From NCBI GenBank assembly GCA_019637955.1, contig JAHBUS010000002.1, positions 372,001-436,000 on the forward strand: 64,000 bases of DNA, written 5' to 3'. Source of the stretch: Pseudobdellovibrionaceae bacterium. Lineage in GTDB: Bacteria; Bdellovibrionota; Bdellovibrionia; Bdellovibrionales; Bdellovibrionaceae. The first letter of the stretch is position 1; each line of letters starts with the position of its first letter. Positions 8,529 to 16,458 of the stretch are shown one piece after another. The position numbers and the translations under genes were made by a program. The notes under the pieces were generated by a model. It ran no database searches and was not told the DNA's origin. It saw only the letters and a program-made list of their open reading frames with translations.

Positions 8529-9435
8529 TTCGCAGTTTCTTTCCACTCGCGGACAAGGCGAGCATTCCCAAGCCCACCGCGATTACGGTCCACATCAAGG
8601 TTTTCTTGCCGTCAAAGCGCGAGCGCGACTCGATCGCGGGATCGTGATAAATCGGCGCCTGCGACAGTCCTTCCCCCTGACATTTAAAATCGAAGAAAGC
8701 CATTTTCTCTCGCGGCGCGAATCCCAGATCCTGAATCTCGGATTGATCGCAGGAACCCTTCACCCAATTCACGGGCTCTTGAGCGGGCTGCATGAGAAAC
8801 TCGGCCCAAGTTCCGTCAAAGAGCTTGGGCTTCCATTGACTCGACAGCATAATCCATTGTCCCGTGTCTTGTGCGTTCAAATCCCAACGCTCATTCCAAA
8901 GCACGCCGTTAAAAAAGAGGGCGGCGTCTTCCCCGCCAGGCTTGGACTTGAGCTGCGTCAGCCAAGACTTAATTTCTTGTTGGGTCAGCGTTGGTTTTTG
9001 CGTCCACTCGGAAGCAGCGACACCTTCGATTTTCTCAAGAGAGACTTTTTGTTGCCGGTAAACGTCGGCCTCGTCCGCCGGAACAATCGGAATCAGGCGT
9101 CCCAAAAGCGCCTTCGTCGTCTCGCGCACCGCCAGCGTGCGGGGGCCTTGAATGGCCAGTGCCAGAACCGATTTGTAAGCCTCACGGGCGCGATCGGGCG
9201 TTTGAGCCGCGAGCGTCAGCACCTCGTCGAGCTTGAGTTGCAGTTCGGCGGGAAGGTCGGCGGCCTTGAGGCGCGAGGCCATCACGTCGACGGGTGTGAT
9301 TCGAAACGAATTGCCCGTAATCGATTCACGGTATTGACGGATATCAGCTCCGGGCGCACGGTACACGGTCAATTGCGCCAGCGAAGTTGAGGACAGCATC
9401 GAGACAGCCAGACCCAGACAGATTGTTTTTTTCAC
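8515..9435 (-). CDS. Exported/membrane-anchored protein of the Tad operon, unknown
   Basis: A 306-residue protein I do not recognise. It has a signal peptide (MKKTICLGLAVSMLSSTSLA), a helical middle, a WNERWDLNAQDTG region, and a C-terminal transmembrane helix (about 281-297) followed by a short basic tail. The start is GTG at 9435, overlapping the preceding stop as GTGA, so it is translationally coupled to the RcpC/CpaB-like gene and most likely belongs to the pilus machinery, perhaps as a periplasmic component. It is the last gene of the flp-proximal block. Confidence 0.8.
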   Translation of the reverse strand: MKKTICLGLAVSMLSSTSLAQLTVYRAPGADIRQYRESITGNSFRITPVDVMASRLKAADLPAELQLKLDEVLTLAAQTPDRAREAYKSVLALAIQGPRTLAVRETTKALLGRLIPIVPADEADVYRQQKVSLEKIEGVAASEWTQKPTLTQQEIKSWLTQLKSKPGGEDAALFFNGVLWNERWDLNAQDTGQWIMLSSQWKPKLFDGTWAEFLMQPAQEPVNWVKGSCDQSEIQDLGFAPREKMAFFDFKCQGEGLSQAPIYHDPAIESRSRFDGKKTLMWTVIAVGLGMLALSASGKKLRINSN

Positions 9436-9932
9436 GGAGCATCTCCCGGTAAATATTGAACGCGCGATTTTTTGGGTTTCTTGTTAATCATCTCGGATTT
9501 TTCATTTTTTGCCCGGCTCAGAACGACCGCCATCAGCGGATGAGGCTGCGCGAGCAAAAGCGCCGCCTCATCCGAAGGCACGAGCGCCGAAAATTGCTCG
9601 GGATTATTCGGTGATCGAAGCAGCTTGATTTTTTTTCCGACCAAGGTGCCTTTGGTGATCCCGTCCATCGAAGGCGTGTACAGATTGACCACGGCAAAAG
9701 CCCCAATGAGAGACTGAAGCGCTTCGCTGTTTTGAATCATGAGCGGAACGAGCGAGTAGCCTTCAGGAATGTATTCATCGGGCGACGCATTTTCGACTTT
9801 AACGGCCTCGGGCACCGCCGTCTGCGCTTGGTAAACGGCTAGCATTGAGAGGATCACGAGACCCGCCATCAAACTCATGCGGTTGCGTGGGTTTTGAAAC
9901 CAGACGGTAAAATGTTTTTTCAGATCTTTCAT
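9432..9932 (-). CDS. RcpC/CpaB-like Flp pilus assembly protein (tentative)
   Basis: A 166-residue protein with one N-terminal membrane helix (about 21-38, MSLMAGLVILSMLAVYQ) and a periplasmic part. The segment YIPEGYSLVPLMIQN, then AFAVVNLYTP, LVGKKIKLL and SALVPSDEAALLLAQ resembles the SAF-like and RcpC domains of CpaB/RcpC, including the closing strand LMAVVLSR. It is shorter than usual CpaB. Start chosen at ATG 9932 with GGAG upstream; the frame opens earlier without a ribosome site. It overlaps its neighbours by 4 bases on both sides. The assignment rests on weak similarity plus context. Confidence 0.6.
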   Translation of the reverse strand: MKDLKKHFTVWFQNPRNRMSLMAGLVILSMLAVYQAQTAVPEAVKVENASPDEYIPEGYSLVPLMIQNSEALQSLIGAFAVVNLYTPSMDGITKGTLVGKKIKLLRSPNNPEQFSALVPSDEAALLLAQPHPLMAVVLSRAKNEKSEMINKKPKKSRVQYLPGDAP

Positions 9933-10150
9933 CGGGCTCTCCGTTTGTAGGTTTTTTGCATCGAGGACTCGACCGCACTGACGCGTGAATGCAGTGACCA
10001 AAGAATCGCGCTCAAGAGGACCGTTAGAACCAACGCCTCAAAGAGAACTTGCCCGTGTTCAGACGCACTTGCAGACGGTCTTTTGGGTCGGTTCGTTCTT
10101 GAAGGGTGACTTCGCAACTTTGAGGTTTGCTCCACGAGGCGCGGCTCCAT
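9929..10150 (-). CDS. Very small prepilin-like protein of the Tad locus
   Basis: A 73-residue protein with a long basic leader ending EHG, followed by QVLFEALVLTVLLSAILWSL: a Gly at the cleavage site, Glu at +5 and a hydrophobic helix, as in type IV prepilins and TadE/F pseudopilins. GGAGA lies seven bases before the ATG at 10150, and no later start is available in frame, so the gene overlaps the 3' end of the TadG-like gene by 127 bp. If real, it would be processed by a prepilin peptidase and act as a minor pilin. The unusual overlap keeps some doubt. Confidence 0.62.
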   Translation of the reverse strand: MEPRLVEQTSKLRSHPSRTNRPKRPSASASEHGQVLFEALVLTVLLSAILWSLHSRVSAVESSMQKTYKRRAR

Positions 10151-10872
10151 GATCGATTCTCCTTTGTGATTCCGTAGCTGGTCTTCCAAGAAATGGACTG
10201 GGCCTGCAGGGATGAGAACAACGGCATCAACTCGTATTCCGGATACTCTTCGCTCGGATCCGACGGACGGATCGCGAGGTAAGGAAAGGACCTTCGGGTC
10301 ACCGAGCCATGAACCGCCATGAGAGCGGTCGACTGCTGCTGGTGTTGCTGGCGCCATTCGTCCCGGAGAGCGCTCTCGGCTCGGCTCATGGCCGACCAGA
10401 GCTGTTGAGTTCCCATGATGATATGCATTTGACGTTTCGCCAGAAGCAACCGAAGGGTCAAAATCGCACCACTTCGAATTCTCTCGCCTTGAACAAGTGT
10501 GTATGGATTCGTCATCAGTGCTTCGCCAATAGCCTTCGCCTTTTTCGCCCAAAAAATTGGTCTATTGAGCGCCAGAATTTTTTCGATGACGTCGCCGGCT
10601 TGCCGCTGCCCTTCCGCCAGTTCGGCTTGGCAGATGAGCATTGATTTGCGTTCGACGAGAACCCCACCGATGTGGGCAAAAACCAAAAGAGCGGCGGTGA
10701 CCAGAACCGGCAGGAGCGCCAATGCTAGAATCGCGGCGAAACCGTCATCGGAATGAATCGGCCGGTAGGGGGCTGGGGGCCTGCAAATTCCATTGGACGG
10801 GGATCTTGCCCCAGTGTGCGCGGATAAAGAGATGAGCTGTGGGATTTTGAAACCAACCAACCACTTGGGCAT
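10024..10872 (-). CDS. TadG-like pseudopilin/pilus assembly protein
   Basis: A 282-residue protein with a single membrane helix (about residues 45-70, GFAAILALALLPVLVTAALLVF) preceded by a polar region and followed by a mostly helical extracytoplasmic part. This layout and position resemble TadG, which anchors or caps Flp pili. The ATG at 10872 has GAGGA seven bases upstream, but choosing it gives a 128-bp overlap with the TadE-like gene; there is no ATG, GTG or TTG between residue 5 and the membrane helix. The N-terminal 40 residues therefore come from sequence also read in another frame. Function inferred from context and topology. Confidence 0.68.
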   Translation of the reverse strand: MPKWLVGFKIPQLISLSAHTGARSPSNGICRPPAPYRPIHSDDGFAAILALALLPVLVTAALLVFAHIGGVLVERKSMLICQAELAEGQRQAGDVIEKILALNRPIFWAKKAKAIGEALMTNPYTLVQGERIRSGAILTLRLLLAKRQMHIIMGTQQLWSAMSRAESALRDEWRQQHQQQSTALMAVHGSVTRRSFPYLAIRPSDPSEEYPEYELMPLFSSLQAQSISWKTSYGITKENRSWSRASWSKPQSCEVTLQERTDPKDRLQVRLNTGKFSLRRWF

Positions 10873-11086
10873 TGGAGAATCCTCCGAGTTTGAGAAGATC
10901 TTGAGCGCGCTCGCGTGCTTCCAGCAGACAATGAACCGAGGTTTTGGTGCTGAGATGGCAACTCGCGTACTCTTCGGTGGTTTGAACTAGCGAAAGGCGC
11001 AAACCCCCGAGGACCAGCGTAAAGACCGCGAGAACAATCAGGGCGATCGTGGCCGGTAGGGCCACGAGCGACTCGACCGTGCTCAC
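10745..11086 (-). CDS. TadE-like minor pseudopilin
   Basis: A 113-residue protein beginning STVESLVALPATIALIVLAV, a pseudopilin-type N-terminus with a Glu followed by a long hydrophobic helix, as in TadE/TadF. Two Cys (CHLSTKTSVHC) may form a disulfide. The start is GTG at 11086, sharing one base with the Flp stop TAG, with GGAG seven bases upstream inside the pilin gene; it was chosen because the frame upstream is only the pilin gene's shadow. It would be processed by the prepilin peptidase and act in Flp pilus biogenesis at the inner membrane. Confidence 0.72.
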   Translation of the reverse strand: MSTVESLVALPATIALIVLAVFTLVLGGLRLSLVQTTEEYASCHLSTKTSVHCLLEARERAQDLLKLGGFSNAQVVGWFQNPTAHLFIRAHWGKIPVQWNLQAPSPLPADSFR

Positions 11087-11355
11087 TATTGAGCTCCGGT
11101 CATGAAGTCGTTCATGTCCTTTTTCTTCCAATTGGTTTTGATCACCGTGGCTTCGCCGATGTCGTCGGTGACCGTCGCGCCGAGGGCTTTGGCGACTTGG
11201 GCGAATTTGACCTGCACGCTTTGACCCACCACGCGCATCACCGATAGAGTCGCGACGGCGACGAGCGCGACGATGATCAGGTATTCGACCAGGCCCTGAC
11301 CGCGCTGATTTTTGACCGTTCGTAAGGGCGATTTCTGAATTTGTGTTTGAGACAT
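11086..11355 (-). CDS. flp: Flp (type IVb) major pilin
   Basis: An 89-residue prepilin. The leader ends QRG and the mature protein begins QGLVEYLIIVALVAVATLSV, matching the Flp motif (Gly before the cut, Glu at +5, Tyr at +6, then a hydrophobic helix). The mature part, about 70 residues, is longer than the shortest Flp pilins and ends in a polar Lys-rich tail. GAGGAGG precedes the ATG. It heads the minus-strand Tad operon, and the 118 bases upstream must contain its promoter, although no convincing one was seen. Type IVb pilins are reported to be needed for predation in Bdellovibrio-type predators, which would fit here. Confidence 0.93.
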   Translation of the reverse strand: MSQTQIQKSPLRTVKNQRGQGLVEYLIIVALVAVATLSVMRVVGQSVQVKFAQVAKALGATVTDDIGEATVIKTNWKKKDMNDFMTGAQ

Positions 11356-11473
11356 GTGTCCTCCTCAGGAGGAGTGCCTCAAGCAAAGGGGACGCAAGAT
11401 TAAAACGGAACGCAGGAGACTTTAGGTCCGGCCCAGGGGACTGGGCGCGGACGGTGGCCGGAGAGCCGGAAGA

Positions 11474-11983
11474 CTATTTCTTTTTGGCTTTGGCCGCCGG
11501 TTTTTTACCAGCGGGTTTTGCGGCTTTGGGCGCCGGCTTTTTGGCCGCCGTGGCTTTGGCGGCGGATTTTGCGGCGGCTTTGGGCGCCGGTTTGCTGGCG
11601 GGCTTCGCGGCCGGCTTGGCTTTGGCGGCCAACTTTGCGGCGGCCTTGGCTTTTTCGGCGGCTTCTTTTTGTTGTTTTTCGGCTTTCTCGGTCTCTTTGG
11701 CCTTCACGGCGGCCGCCTTCATGGCCGCTTTTTCGGCGTCTTTGGCGGCTTTCGATGCCTCTTTCACGGCGGCCTTTTCGGCGGCTTTCTTGGCTTTGCG
11801 CGACTGGATGATGCGCTCGAGGATTTCGTAAGCCTCACGTTGAAGGTCATTTTCGAAGATAAAGCGGTAGAAGCCTTCGATTTCCGGCGATTGACGGAAT
11901 TTCTTCATCGAGGTGGGGATCGATTCGGATTGGACGAAGTCGATTGAGCTTCCGTCTTTTGAGAGTTTCACTTTATCTGACAT
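11474..11983 (-). CDS. Small protein with histone H1-like Lys/Ala/Pro-rich tail
   Basis: A 169-residue, strongly basic protein. Residues 1-65 form an ordered-looking domain (SPEIEGFYRFIFENDLQREAYEILERI); the rest is Lys/Ala/Pro low-complexity sequence (AKPAAKPASKP type) like the C-terminal domain of bacterial histone H1-like proteins, which compact DNA. GGAGG lies just before the ATG at 11983; the frame remains open far upstream but that part is the shadow of folD. It is divergent from folD. DNA or RNA binding is inferred from composition only; it is not a histone-fold protein. Confidence 0.85.
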   Translation of the reverse strand: MSDKVKLSKDGSSIDFVQSESIPTSMKKFRQSPEIEGFYRFIFENDLQREAYEILERIIQSRKAKKAAEKAAVKEASKAAKDAEKAAMKAAAVKAKETEKAEKQQKEAAEKAKAAAKLAAKAKPAAKPASKPAPKAAAKSAAKATAAKKPAPKAAKPAGKKPAAKAKKK

Positions 11984-12067
11984 GGTGCCTCCATAGGTCG
12001 GCGGTGAGTGCGGCCTGACCATAAAACGGGCAAGACTTCGGGTCAAGAAAGATGGTAGGTAAGTCGC

Positions 12068-12937
12068 ATGCAAATCCTGGATGGAAAACTGGTTTCCCAG
12101 ACTCGTCGTGCGGCTCTTAAACCTCGCATCGAAGCCTTTCGCGAAAAGACGGGCCGAGCGCCCCATTTGGCGGTCGTTCTGGTCGGCAACGTGGTGGCGA
12201 GCCACGTGTATGTGCGCAACAAAGAGAAGTCCTGCGCCGACGTCGGCTTGCAATCGAGCCGGATTGATCTGCCGGAAACCATCACCCAGGCCGAATTCAA
12301 CGCCGTTCTTGATCGGCTCAATCAAGACGACGGCGTCGATGGCATCTTGGTGCAGCTCCCCCTGCCGAAAGCGCTGGATGCGGACGAGGTGAACCGCCGT
12401 CTGCGTCCCGATAAAGATGCCGATGGTTTCACGTTCGAAACTCTGGGACACCTGTGGTCGGGGCAGAAGATCGTCGCGCCCTGCACGCCGCAAGGAGTGA
12501 TGTCCATCTTGTCGCATTACCAAATCCCGGTGGCCGGGAAATACGCGGTGGTCGTGGGCCGGAGCATGATCGTCGGAAAACCGATGGCGCACCTTTTGAC
12601 CGAAGCCGATGCCACCGTAACGCTTTGCCATTCGAAAACACCGAACCTCGGGGACTTCACCCGCAAGGCCGACATCGTTGTCGTGGCCGCGGGAAAAAGG
12701 CACTTGCTGGGGAAGGATGATTTCAAACAGGGCGCGGTCGTGATTGACGTTGGCATGCACGGCACCGGTGATGGCAAGGGCCTCGCCGGTGATGTGCGCT
12801 TGTCGGAACTGAACGGCTGGGTCGCTTCGGCGACGCCCGTTCCGGGCGGCGTGGGTCCGATGACGATCACGACGCTTCTTGAAAACACCGTGCTGCTGGC
12901 CGAAAAACGCAAAGGCCTCACGAAATCACGGAGCTGA
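12068..12937 (+). CDS. folD: Bifunctional methylene-THF dehydrogenase / methenyl-THF cyclohydrolase
   Basis: A cytosolic enzyme of one-carbon metabolism that interconverts 5,10-methylene-, methenyl- and 10-formyl-tetrahydrofolate with NADP. The 289-residue length is normal. Motifs: YVRNKEKSCADVG with the catalytic Lys, GILVQLPLP, DKDADGF, PCTPQGV, the dinucleotide-binding GRSMIVGKPM (most homologues have Asn or His in place of Met), DIVVVAAG and PVPGGVGPMTI. It starts an apparent operon with the phytase-like lipoprotein (3-base gap) and the RlmI-like methyltransferase. Confidence 0.96.
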   Translation: MQILDGKLVSQTRRAALKPRIEAFREKTGRAPHLAVVLVGNVVASHVYVRNKEKSCADVGLQSSRIDLPETITQAEFNAVLDRLNQDDGVDGILVQLPLPKALDADEVNRRLRPDKDADGFTFETLGHLWSGQKIVAPCTPQGVMSILSHYQIPVAGKYAVVVGRSMIVGKPMAHLLTEADATVTLCHSKTPNLGDFTRKADIVVVAAGKRHLLGKDDFKQGAVVIDVGMHGTGDGKGLAGDVRLSELNGWVASATPVPGGVGPMTITTLLENTVLLAEKRKGLTKSRS

Positions 12938-12940
12938 CCG

Positions 12941-14068
12941 ATGCGCTTGAGCCTGGTTGGAATTTTACTCGTCAATTTTTGTTTGCTCTCGAGTGCGTGC
13001 GGGACCGGTCCGGTTCCGCAGACGGACCTGGCTGCTTCAGCACTCTCACCCGCGCGCAAAGAGATCGAGACGAGGCTCGAATTTTTGAGCCGCTTTGACA
13101 TGGCTTCGGGCGCAGACTTTAAGGGCACCACGGTGGGCGGTCTTTCGGGCGCGGTCTACAATCCCGACACGCAAACTTGGGCCGTGATTTCGGACGACCG
13201 CGGCCGCAAACAAGAACCTCGTTTTTACGAGTTTAAAATCACCGCCGACCCGTTCAAGGCAGAGCCCGTCAAGGTTCATTATCTGCACAAGAAAAATCAA
13301 AAACGTTGGGAGCCCAACGTCCTGGATTGCGAAAGCATCACGCTTTTACCCTGGGCCAATTATTTGATTGGCTCGGAAGGCGACCTGAACCGCAAGCCCC
13401 GTATTGCGCCCACGTTGATGGACGTGAAGCTGGATGGGACGTTCGCGCGCAACTTTGATTTGCCTGAGGCGATGATTCCCGAACTCGCGGGCGCGCAGAC
13501 CAAAGGCATCCAGAACAACATGGGGCCCGAGGGGCTGACATCGTCGGAAGACCGCCGTTTCTTGTGGGCGGCGATCGAAGGCACCTTGGTGCAAGACAAG
13601 GCACTGGAGCCTCAGCGCATTCGCATCGTTCAGTACGAAATGACCGAGGCCTGGATCATCAAGCCGACAAAGCAGTTTCTCTACGAACTCGAAGGCCCCG
13701 GAACCGGGGAGCTGATCTCGGTGCGCGGGGTGTCCGAAATTTTTTGGGTCCGCGATCAGGTTTTGTGGGTGATGGAGCGTGGGCTCGAAGTGGGACTCAA
13801 CGGGCTGAATCACAACGTGAAAATTTACGAAGTGGACCTGGCTGATGTGACCACGGGATTTTTGAAAAAGAAACTGATCCTCGATGCCGCGACCCTTCAG
13901 CGCAAGCTTCCGAATTTTGAAGCCATGGCCGAGGGCCCGGTTCTCGCGGATGGACGCAAGACCCTCGTGCTCATCAGCGACAACAACTTTCAAAAGGGTG
14001 AGCCGACCCAGTTCTGGCTCTTGGCCCGCAACGAAAAAGAAGTCGACGTACCCGGGAGAAAAAAATGA
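12941..14068 (+). CDS. Lipoprotein with esterase-like/phytase-like beta-propeller domain
   Basis: A 375-residue protein with a type II signal peptide ending in a lipobox (LSSAC, Cys at about 20). The mature part matches the esterase-like domain of phytase (a propeller-like fold): GLSGAVYNPDTQTWAVISDDRG, CESITLLP, NMGPEGLTSSEDRR, NFEAMAEGP and LVLISDNNF. Members are annotated from sequence and few have known substrates, so phytase activity should not be assumed. GGAG lies seven bases before the ATG. Its stop overlaps the start of the methyltransferase gene as ATGA. Confidence 0.85.
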   Translation: MRLSLVGILLVNFCLLSSACGTGPVPQTDLAASALSPARKEIETRLEFLSRFDMASGADFKGTTVGGLSGAVYNPDTQTWAVISDDRGRKQEPRFYEFKITADPFKAEPVKVHYLHKKNQKRWEPNVLDCESITLLPWANYLIGSEGDLNRKPRIAPTLMDVKLDGTFARNFDLPEAMIPELAGAQTKGIQNNMGPEGLTSSEDRRFLWAAIEGTLVQDKALEPQRIRIVQYEMTEAWIIKPTKQFLYELEGPGTGELISVRGVSEIFWVRDQVLWVMERGLEVGLNGLNHNVKIYEVDLADVTTGFLKKKLILDAATLQRKLPNFEAMAEGPVLADGRKTLVLISDNNFQKGEPTQFWLLARNEKEVDVPGRKK

Positions 14069-15387
14069 CGATTTGGAGATTGCAACCCGGAGCCGATAAA
14101 CGCATCCGTGGCGGCCACCCGTGGGTGTTCTCGAATGAACTGTCGGGTTCGCCCAAGGGTCATATTCAAGGCGCCCCCATCACGCTGCAGGACTCAAAAG
14201 GCTCGTTTCTCGCGCATGGCTACGGCAATCCGCACTCGTTGATCGCGTTTCGTGCCGTGAGCTTTGAGCAAAAAGAGGACGATTGTCTTCAGATCGAAAG
14301 TCTCGTGAACAAAGTGATTTCAGCCTGGGGCCACCGCCGCATGCTGGGCTATGAGCGCTCGTTCCGGCTGGTCTTTGGCGAATGCGACTTTTTGCCGGGC
14401 CTTGTGATCGACCGTTACCTTTTAGAGGCGGGTGGACAAGTCTTGGCCATCCAGATCACGACCGCAGGTATGGAAAAGGCGCTGACTGATCTTGAGTACT
14501 TCTCGCGCCGGATCGCCGAGGAGGCGATGGAGTCGGGACTAACGACCTTGAATTGGGCGTCGACCGCCGTGGTGATCCGCGCGGACGTGAACGTGCGCAA
14601 GCTCGAGGGGCTCGAGGTCAAAGAACCCAAGGTCATCAAAGAGATCGAAGGCTTTGATTTGCGAAACGCATGGGTCCTTGTCGATGCCGTGGGTTTTTCG
14701 CCCGTGGAAGGTCAAAGCCAGCCCGGCGCCGAAAAGCCGATCGCGATGAAGTGCGATCTCGTTGAAGGTCAGAAAACCGGGTTCTTTTTGGATCAGTCCT
14801 GGAACATCGAGATCTTGGGACAGCTCCTCAAGCGCAACCCCCATTTTGAATCCCACATTCGCATTTTGGACTTGTGCTGCTACGTGGGCCAGTGGTCGAC
14901 CAAGCTCACGCGCCTGTTTAAAAGCATGGGATTTGAGGTCGACGTGGAATTGGTTGATGTGTCGGCGTCCGCTCTGGCGTTCGCCAAAGAGAATGCCGAG
15001 CGCGAAGGCGCGCGCGTGCTGGCCCGTGAGCTCGACGTGATGGAGGAGCTCGGCAAACTGCCCGACCGCCATTACGACGTGGTCATTGCGGATCCTCCGG
15101 CGTTTATCAAAGCCAAGAAAGATCTGCCCACGGGCAAACACGCTTACTTGAAGTTCAACACGCAGGCGTTTCGCCTCGTGAACAAGGGTGGGCTGGTGGC
15201 ATCATGCTCGTGTTCGGGCCTGTTTCCGGAGGAAGAGCTTCGTGATGTCGTCCGCAAGTCTTTGCAGCGCAACCACGTGCAAGCGCGCATGGTGGGCAAA
15301 GGCGGACACGCTCCGGATCATCCCACTTTGGTAAGTTTTCCGGAGAGTGCCTACCTCAAGATGCTCGTGCATCAGGTGGCGTTCTAG
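14065..15387 (+). CDS. RlmI-like class I rRNA methyltransferase (PUA + SAM domain)
   Basis: A 440-residue SAM-dependent methyltransferase of the RlmI type, which in E. coli makes m5C1962 of 23S rRNA. An N-terminal PUA-like domain (GADKRIRGGHPWVFSNEL) is followed by an EEHEE-like linker and a Rossmann methyltransferase: LDLCCYVGQWS (motif I), VELVDVSASAL, VIADPPAFIKAKK (motif IV) and LVASCSCSGL with the catalytic Cys. It is longer than E. coli RlmI (about 396) owing to an insert around residues 170-215. GGAG six bases before the ATG; translationally coupled to the preceding gene. The exact target base is inferred. Confidence 0.85.
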   Translation: MTIWRLQPGADKRIRGGHPWVFSNELSGSPKGHIQGAPITLQDSKGSFLAHGYGNPHSLIAFRAVSFEQKEDDCLQIESLVNKVISAWGHRRMLGYERSFRLVFGECDFLPGLVIDRYLLEAGGQVLAIQITTAGMEKALTDLEYFSRRIAEEAMESGLTTLNWASTAVVIRADVNVRKLEGLEVKEPKVIKEIEGFDLRNAWVLVDAVGFSPVEGQSQPGAEKPIAMKCDLVEGQKTGFFLDQSWNIEILGQLLKRNPHFESHIRILDLCCYVGQWSTKLTRLFKSMGFEVDVELVDVSASALAFAKENAEREGARVLARELDVMEELGKLPDRHYDVVIADPPAFIKAKKDLPTGKHAYLKFNTQAFRLVNKGGLVASCSCSGLFPEEELRDVVRKSLQRNHVQARMVGKGGHAPDHPTLVSFPESAYLKMLVHQVAF

Positions 15388-15396
15388 CTTTTGCGA

Positions 15397-16317
15397 TTAA
15401 GCGCGAATTTCGGGCGTGCGGGTTTGGTGCAGGTTCGAAAGCTTGGCGATATAATCTTTGAGCGCGGCGTTTTCTTGGCGCAGAACCTGGATCTGCGTGA
15501 GGGCCTGCTGCAAGTGATTGTAGTAGTCGTGCGACTCGATGGTTTTTTTGTCCAACGCCAGCTTGAGTTCGATCAATTTTTTCTCGGCGACGTCCGAGAG
15601 ATTTTTCAGCACGCCATTTTGTTGAACCGCGTGGCTTTCGAATTGCCCGAGAATGTCGTTCAAACGGTTGATCTCTTCGAGATGCGATTTGAGCGCCAAT
15701 TCTTTTTCGTCCATTTCGAGCGCGCGTGAGTCGGCTTGAACCTCGAGATCTTTGATGCGGGCTTCGAGATTTTTGCGCTGCTGTTGCCACTGCTCGTTTT
15801 CGAGTTGAAAGCGGTCTTTGGCTTTGCTGAGTTCGAGACGGGTTTCATTTTGCAGCGCCTGGGCCAAATCGAGTTCGGCGAGGGCCGTGCGGTTTTTTTC
15901 GCTGAGGAACTGGTTCATCTTGCGTTCTTCAACGACCATGTTGTTGGCTTTGGTGCGGATCTCTTCGAGATCGAACTGCAATTTGAGATTGAGTTCGAGC
16001 GATTTGGCCAAGTCGGTGCTGATCTTTGAATTGGCCATGCGCTCTTGCTCGAGCTGCTCGGCGATTTTTTTGATCTCTTGGTTCATGTCGTTTTGCGAAC
16101 CGCCCAGGGCGTCCATTGAACGGATTTTGGCTTGCAGCTCGGTCTGCGTCGCTTTGAGCTCTTCTTGCGAAATGCGCAGGTTGTACTGCATTTTTTCCAG
16201 CCTTTCGGACCAGAGATCCTGTTTGCTTTGCAGGTCGGACTTTTGACTGAGTTCGTTCAGCTTGCCGCTGATTTCATCAAAAAGTTTTTCGTGGGTCTGA
16301 GGTGTATTGGTTTTCAT
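15397..16317 (-). CDS. Long coiled-coil protein, unknown function
   Basis: A 306-residue, almost wholly alpha-helical coiled-coil protein (about residues 10-290) with no signal peptide and no membrane helix. Heptad-rich stretches such as LEQERMANSK and LEARIKDLEVQADS make a rod-like cytosolic dimer likely. No family recognised. It stands alone: it converges on the RlmI-like gene with a 9-base gap and is divergent from the YkgJ-like gene. A structural or scaffold role is a guess. Confidence 0.8.
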   Translation of the reverse strand: MKTNTPQTHEKLFDEISGKLNELSQKSDLQSKQDLWSERLEKMQYNLRISQEELKATQTELQAKIRSMDALGGSQNDMNQEIKKIAEQLEQERMANSKISTDLAKSLELNLKLQFDLEEIRTKANNMVVEERKMNQFLSEKNRTALAELDLAQALQNETRLELSKAKDRFQLENEQWQQQRKNLEARIKDLEVQADSRALEMDEKELALKSHLEEINRLNDILGQFESHAVQQNGVLKNLSDVAEKKLIELKLALDKKTIESHDYYNHLQQALTQIQVLRQENAALKDYIAKLSNLHQTRTPEIRA

Positions 16318-16458
16318 CTTGAAAGCCTTTGTTCAGTCGAGGGACGTCAGGATCATCGTAGAGTGGCCCTAAGTCGTGGTCATCAAAGAAATGGGAGGGG
16401 TCGAGGCCGCAACATAATTCTTTTTACTTCGTGGGCCGGTTGTGCGAATTCACCTGTG

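Noticed and set aside
10151-10552. Long N-terminal extension of the small prepilin-like gene.
   Set aside because: The extension is a shadow of the TadG-like frame and lacks hydrophobic or domain features; the ATG at 10150 has its own ribosome site.
11356-11473. TAAAGTCT upstream of flp as a sigma-28 -35 box.
   Set aside because: No GCCGATAA-like box lies 11-12 bases downstream, so the match is probably chance.
11984-12760. Upstream extension of the H1-like gene to a 428-codon frame.
   Set aside because: That part is antisense to folD; GGAGG sits directly before the ATG at 11983.
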